A DNA stretch of 41,906 nucleotides from Geoalkalibacter sp. (GTDB lineage Bacteria > Desulfobacterota > Desulfuromonadia > Desulfuromonadales > Geoalkalibacteraceae): assembly GCF_030605225.1 (NCBI RefSeq), contig NZ_JAUWAV010000039.1, forward strand, positions 1 through 41,906, read 5' to 3'. The notes below the pieces were generated by a model. It made no database searches and was not told where the DNA came from. It was given only the letters and a program-made list of their open reading frames with translations. Positions 39,643 through 41,906 of the stretch are shown piece by piece (the first letter of the stretch is position 1; each line of letters starts with the position of its first letter). The position numbers were made by a program, and so were the translations under genes.

Positions 39643-39660
39643 AGCGACTTCAGTTGATCC

Positions 39661-41906
39661 TTACCTGCTCCAGGTACTTGTCACATCCTTAGAGTACCCC
39701 GAGCAGAGTTTGCCGTTGTTGTAGTCATCGAGGATCTGGAAATGGACCTCTCCCTCGCGCCATGCCGAGGTAGTCATGGCCAGGTTTCGGCCGACGGGGC
39801 CATATTTCTCCATCCAGGAATCCGCCGACTTAATCCTGTCCTCGATACAGGATTTCTCGTTACCTTCGGCCATGTTGAGCTTCGCCGAAGCCAAAGCATG
39901 GAACATCTTGTAGGTGACGTCCTTTTTGGTGGACGAATTCAGGTAATTAAGGGCCTCGGACTTGTAATAGGTCTTGCCGCCGACCCTGACGCTGCTGGTC
40001 GGCCAGGACTTGTCCTTGGCTTTCCAGAAGCTGGTGGTCTTGGTGCCCTTGCTCCGATAGACATCCTTCTTGTCGAAGCAATCGCGAGACGGCGCGCAGA
40101 GCAGACCGTTGTTGTAGTCATCGAGCAGCAGATACAGCGGCTCGCCCATTTTCCAGGCGGTGCTGCTGGCGCTCACGGTTTTGACTTCGATCGGTCCATA
40201 GGTGGCCATCCACTGGTCGGCGGCCGCGATGGTGGCGTCGATACAATCGGACACATTACCCGAAAGCACGTTGAGCTTGGCCGCAACCAGCGCCTGGAAC
40301 ATCGTGTAGAGCTTGTCGCCGCCCTTGGACGGCGCCTTCATCAGGCTGATCGCCTTTGACTTGGTGTAGGTCTTGCCACCGATGGTGATGGATTCCACCG
40401 GCCAGGCCTCGGGATGATTCATCCAGTAACCGGGGGTGCCGGTTCCCTTGCCGACCACGCCGAAGTAATTAGCGTCGTCGGTGTCCATGACATAGATTCC
40501 GCCATACTGCCCGGTTGCCGTCCCGGTGTTGGTGTGCTGACCGGCGACCGCGGGGATGGGTCCGATGATGCATTCAAAACTCTGGCCAGGCGCCAGGGAC
40601 TCGGGGATCACGCAGCTGCCGGTGTCGTAATCCGAATCCGTCAGCTCCAGTTCGGTCAGCGTGACCGGACCATTGTTGGTGACGACGAAGCGGAAGTACA
40701 CGGCGCTTTCGCATTCATAGGTACCGCACTTGTCGGTGTAATCGCTTCCGCAATCTTTATCCTTGTACTTGTCCCAATCCGACTTGGCTTTGTCGTAATC
40801 CGACTTGGCCTTGTCGCGCTCGGATTTCTTCTGATCCGAATCGTATTTCTTCCTGTCGTAATCAGCCTTTTTGCTGTCACAAGAAGTGCTTTTCTTGTCA
40901 TAGTCGGATTTTGAGTAGTCATATTCCGACTTTGCCTTGTCCATGCGATATTTGTTCGCGGCGGTCTTGCTTCTTTCGTAGTCTGACTTGGCCTTGTCGT
41001 AAGAAGATTTTTTATTGTCATGATTTTTCTTTGACGATTCTTTTTCGTAACAAGACTTGTCATAGTCGCTCTTTGACTTATCTCGGTCAGACTTGGAACG
41101 CTCATAGTCGTTTTTCTTCTTTTCATACTCAGACTTGGTGCGATCGTGCTCGGAACGATAGTGATCCTTTTTGGTCTGGCAGTCATTTTCACCGCCCGGC
41201 TGGGTATAGTCGGGGCAGACGGGCACGATCAACCCTTTGGGCATGTCGGCATCGTCCCAGTTCATGCCGTCTTTGGAAACATATTTCTCCAGATCGATTT
41301 TCGGCATCTTGCCATAGTAATGACTGGGATCGTTGTCGGTCACAGCCATATCGCCGTGATCGCCCGTCGCCGTGCCGATGTTGGCGTACTGACCAGCCAT
41401 GGCGATGCCCTCGGCGGTGCAGGTCATCACTTCACCCACAGCCAGGGTGGTTTGCGGACACATGATGGCGCCGATCTTGTTGTCGGTGACCTTCACGTTG
41501 GTCAGCGGCACGTTGCCGGTGTTGGTCACCACGTAGGTCCAGCTGATGGGGCTGCCCACCGCGACGATGGGGCCGGTCGGCATGTCGGCGTCCTCGCCGT
41601 TGGTGTACTTCTCGATGTCGATGGCCGCCGCCGCGCCGTAGTAATGGCTCGGATCGGTGTCGCTGACCGGCATGTCGTTGTAATAACCGGTCGCCGTGCC
41701 GATGTTGGCGTACTGGCCTTCCATGGCGAGGCCATTGGCCGTACAGGTCATGGATTCACCGACGACCAGGGTGGTTTTCGGACAGGTCACCGCCACGCCC
41801 TGATCGTCCGTCACCATGACGTTGATCAGATCGACGTTGCCGGTGTTGGTCACCACGTAGGTCCAACTGATGGGGCTGCCCACCGCCACGATCGGGCCGG
41901 TCGGCA
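39661..41906 (-). CDS. Large secreted DUF11-repeat protein with lysine/tyrosine heptad tract, N-terminus outside window
   Basis: The frame is open to the window edge, so the start is unseen; 748 codons are visible. Residues are numbered here from a GTG at 41889. First come DUF11/SdrD-B-like repeats with 'VGSPISWTYVVTNTGNV', 'CTAEGIAMAGQYANIGTATG' and 'DPSHYYG' at about 1-215. The third repeat is split by a charged tract at 237-378 (see separate entry), flanked by Cys, then resumes as 'AVYFRFVVTNNGPVTLTELEL'. Two copies of an all-helical-looking domain follow: 'GYWMNHPEAWPVESITIGGKTY...AKLN...CI...ADQWM' (486-598) and 'SFWKAKDKSWPTSSVRVGGKTY...AKLN...CI...ADSWM' (620-729). The C-terminus STWSR has no PEP-CTERM or LPXTG sorting signal. 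It is probably an extracellular matrix protein or adhesin, exported by a route not visible here. Confidence 0.85.
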   Translation of the reverse strand, partial: PTGPIVAVGSPISWTYVVTNTGNVDLINVMVTDDQGVAVTCPKTTLVVGESMTCTANGLAMEGQYANIGTATGYYNDMPVSDTDPSHYYGAAAAIDIEKYTNGEDADMPTGPIVAVGSPISWTYVVTNTGNVPLTNVKVTDNKIGAIMCPQTTLAVGEVMTCTAEGIAMAGQYANIGTATGDHGDMAVTDNDPSHYYGKMPKIDLEKYVSKDGMNWDDADMPKGLIVPVCPDYTQPGGENDCQTKKDHYRSEHDRTKSEYEKKKNDYERSKSDRDKSKSDYDKSCYEKESSKKNHDNKKSSYDKAKSDYERSKTAANKYRMDKAKSEYDYSKSDYDKKSTSCDSKKADYDRKKYDSDQKKSERDKAKSDYDKAKSDWDKYKDKDCGSDYTDKCGTYECESAVYFRFVVTNNGPVTLTELELTDSDYDTGSCVIPESLAPGQSFECIIGPIPAVAGQHTNTGTATGQYGGIYVMDTDDANYFGVVGKGTGTPGYWMNHPEAWPVESITIGGKTYTKSKAISLMKAPSKGGDKLYTMFQALVAAKLNVLSGNVSDCIDATIAAADQWMATYGPIEVKTVSASSTAWKMGEPLYLLLDDYNNGLLCAPSRDCFDKKDVYRSKGTKTTSFWKAKDKSWPTSSVRVGGKTYYKSEALNYLNSSTKKDVTYKMFHALASAKLNMAEGNEKSCIEDRIKSADSWMEKYGPVGRNLAMTTSAWREGEVHFQILDDYNNGKLCSGYSKDVTSTWSR
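40756..41181 (-). repeat. Heptad-repeat tract (KSDYDKx) encoded within the DUF11 protein
   Basis: About eighteen 7-residue units such as KSDYDKA, KSEYEKK, KNDYERS and KADYDRK span about 142 residues. Tyr holds a fixed place, with alternating Lys/Arg and Asp/Glu. Only one hydrophobic-type residue occurs per heptad, so a classic coiled coil is less likely than a single charged helix. DNA units of 21 bp have diverged in codon use, which points to selection on the peptide. Confidence 0.85.

Noticed and set aside
39661-39760. PEP-CTERM or LPXTG sorting signal at the end of the DUF11 protein
   Set aside because: The C-terminus reads CSGYSKDVTSTWSR, with no motif, hydrophobic helix and basic tail.
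1-41906. tRNA or rRNA genes
   Set aside because: No cloverleaf-type or rRNA-like conserved segment was recognised by eye; a dedicated scan was not possible.

Overview
The window looks like chromosome of a GC-rich, delta-proteobacterium-like Gram-negative, most like the Desulfuromonadia/Geobacter group. That placement is inferred from family content, sigma-54 regulation and gene style, not from a marker gene. It is dominated by an exosortase-A (XrtA)-type exopolysaccharide locus read almost entirely on the minus strand, so biological order runs from right to left.

Right end (37-41.9 kb): a large secreted DUF11-type repeat protein, cut by the window edge, carries a striking lysine/aspartate/tyrosine heptad tract. 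It ends at a strong terminator. Next come a LuxI-like exosortase-associated acyltransferase and an NtrC-family regulator, apparently transcribed from a -24/-12 (sigma-54) promoter. A second -24/-12 promoter precedes a degenerate receiver protein, which is translationally coupled to the TPR lipoprotein PrsT.

Core (21-36.6 kb): PrsT, a polyprenyl-phosphate sugar transferase, an SLBB export protein, a Wzz-like chain-length protein, a tyrosine autokinase, an outer-membrane beta-barrel, an AAA ATPase, a polysaccharide deacetylase, a FemAB-like protein, a TIGR03087 glycosyltransferase, WecB and a TIGR04063 glycosyltransferase. From the barrel to WecB, six genes are joined by 1-4 nt overlaps. No exosortase gene lies in the window.

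Middle (13.4-21 kb): a patchwork of small toxin-antitoxin-like modules (MNT/HEPN, PIN/RHH, an AbiEii-like nucleotidyltransferase), a GxxExxY protein and a TIGR03790 protein. Two families of intergenic repeats separate them. One HEPN gene is frameshifted and another survives only as a C-terminal stub.

Left (1.3-13.4 kb): a Wzm/Wzt ABC polysaccharide exporter, eight glycosyltransferases, an exosortase-associated O-ligase-like membrane protein and a TIGR03088 glycosyltransferase. The stretch from about 7.2 to 11.7 kb is much more AT-rich than its surroundings. The change falls near the domain boundary of wzt, which suggests replacement of a glycan-specificity block.

Left edge: a vapBC pair, and a partial REP-associated tyrosine transposase (RAYT) that runs off the window and has lost the first His of its HUH motif. 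REP-like palindromes occur inside this transposase and are scattered through the polysaccharide locus. They supply the stop codon of three genes and one sits in frame inside a glycosyltransferase.

The working picture is polymer assembly from cytoplasmic glycosyltransferases through WecB-derived sugar nucleotides, a periplasm-spanning export apparatus and a sigma-54 regulatory layer, with serotype-like variation and repeat-driven remodelling inside the locus.
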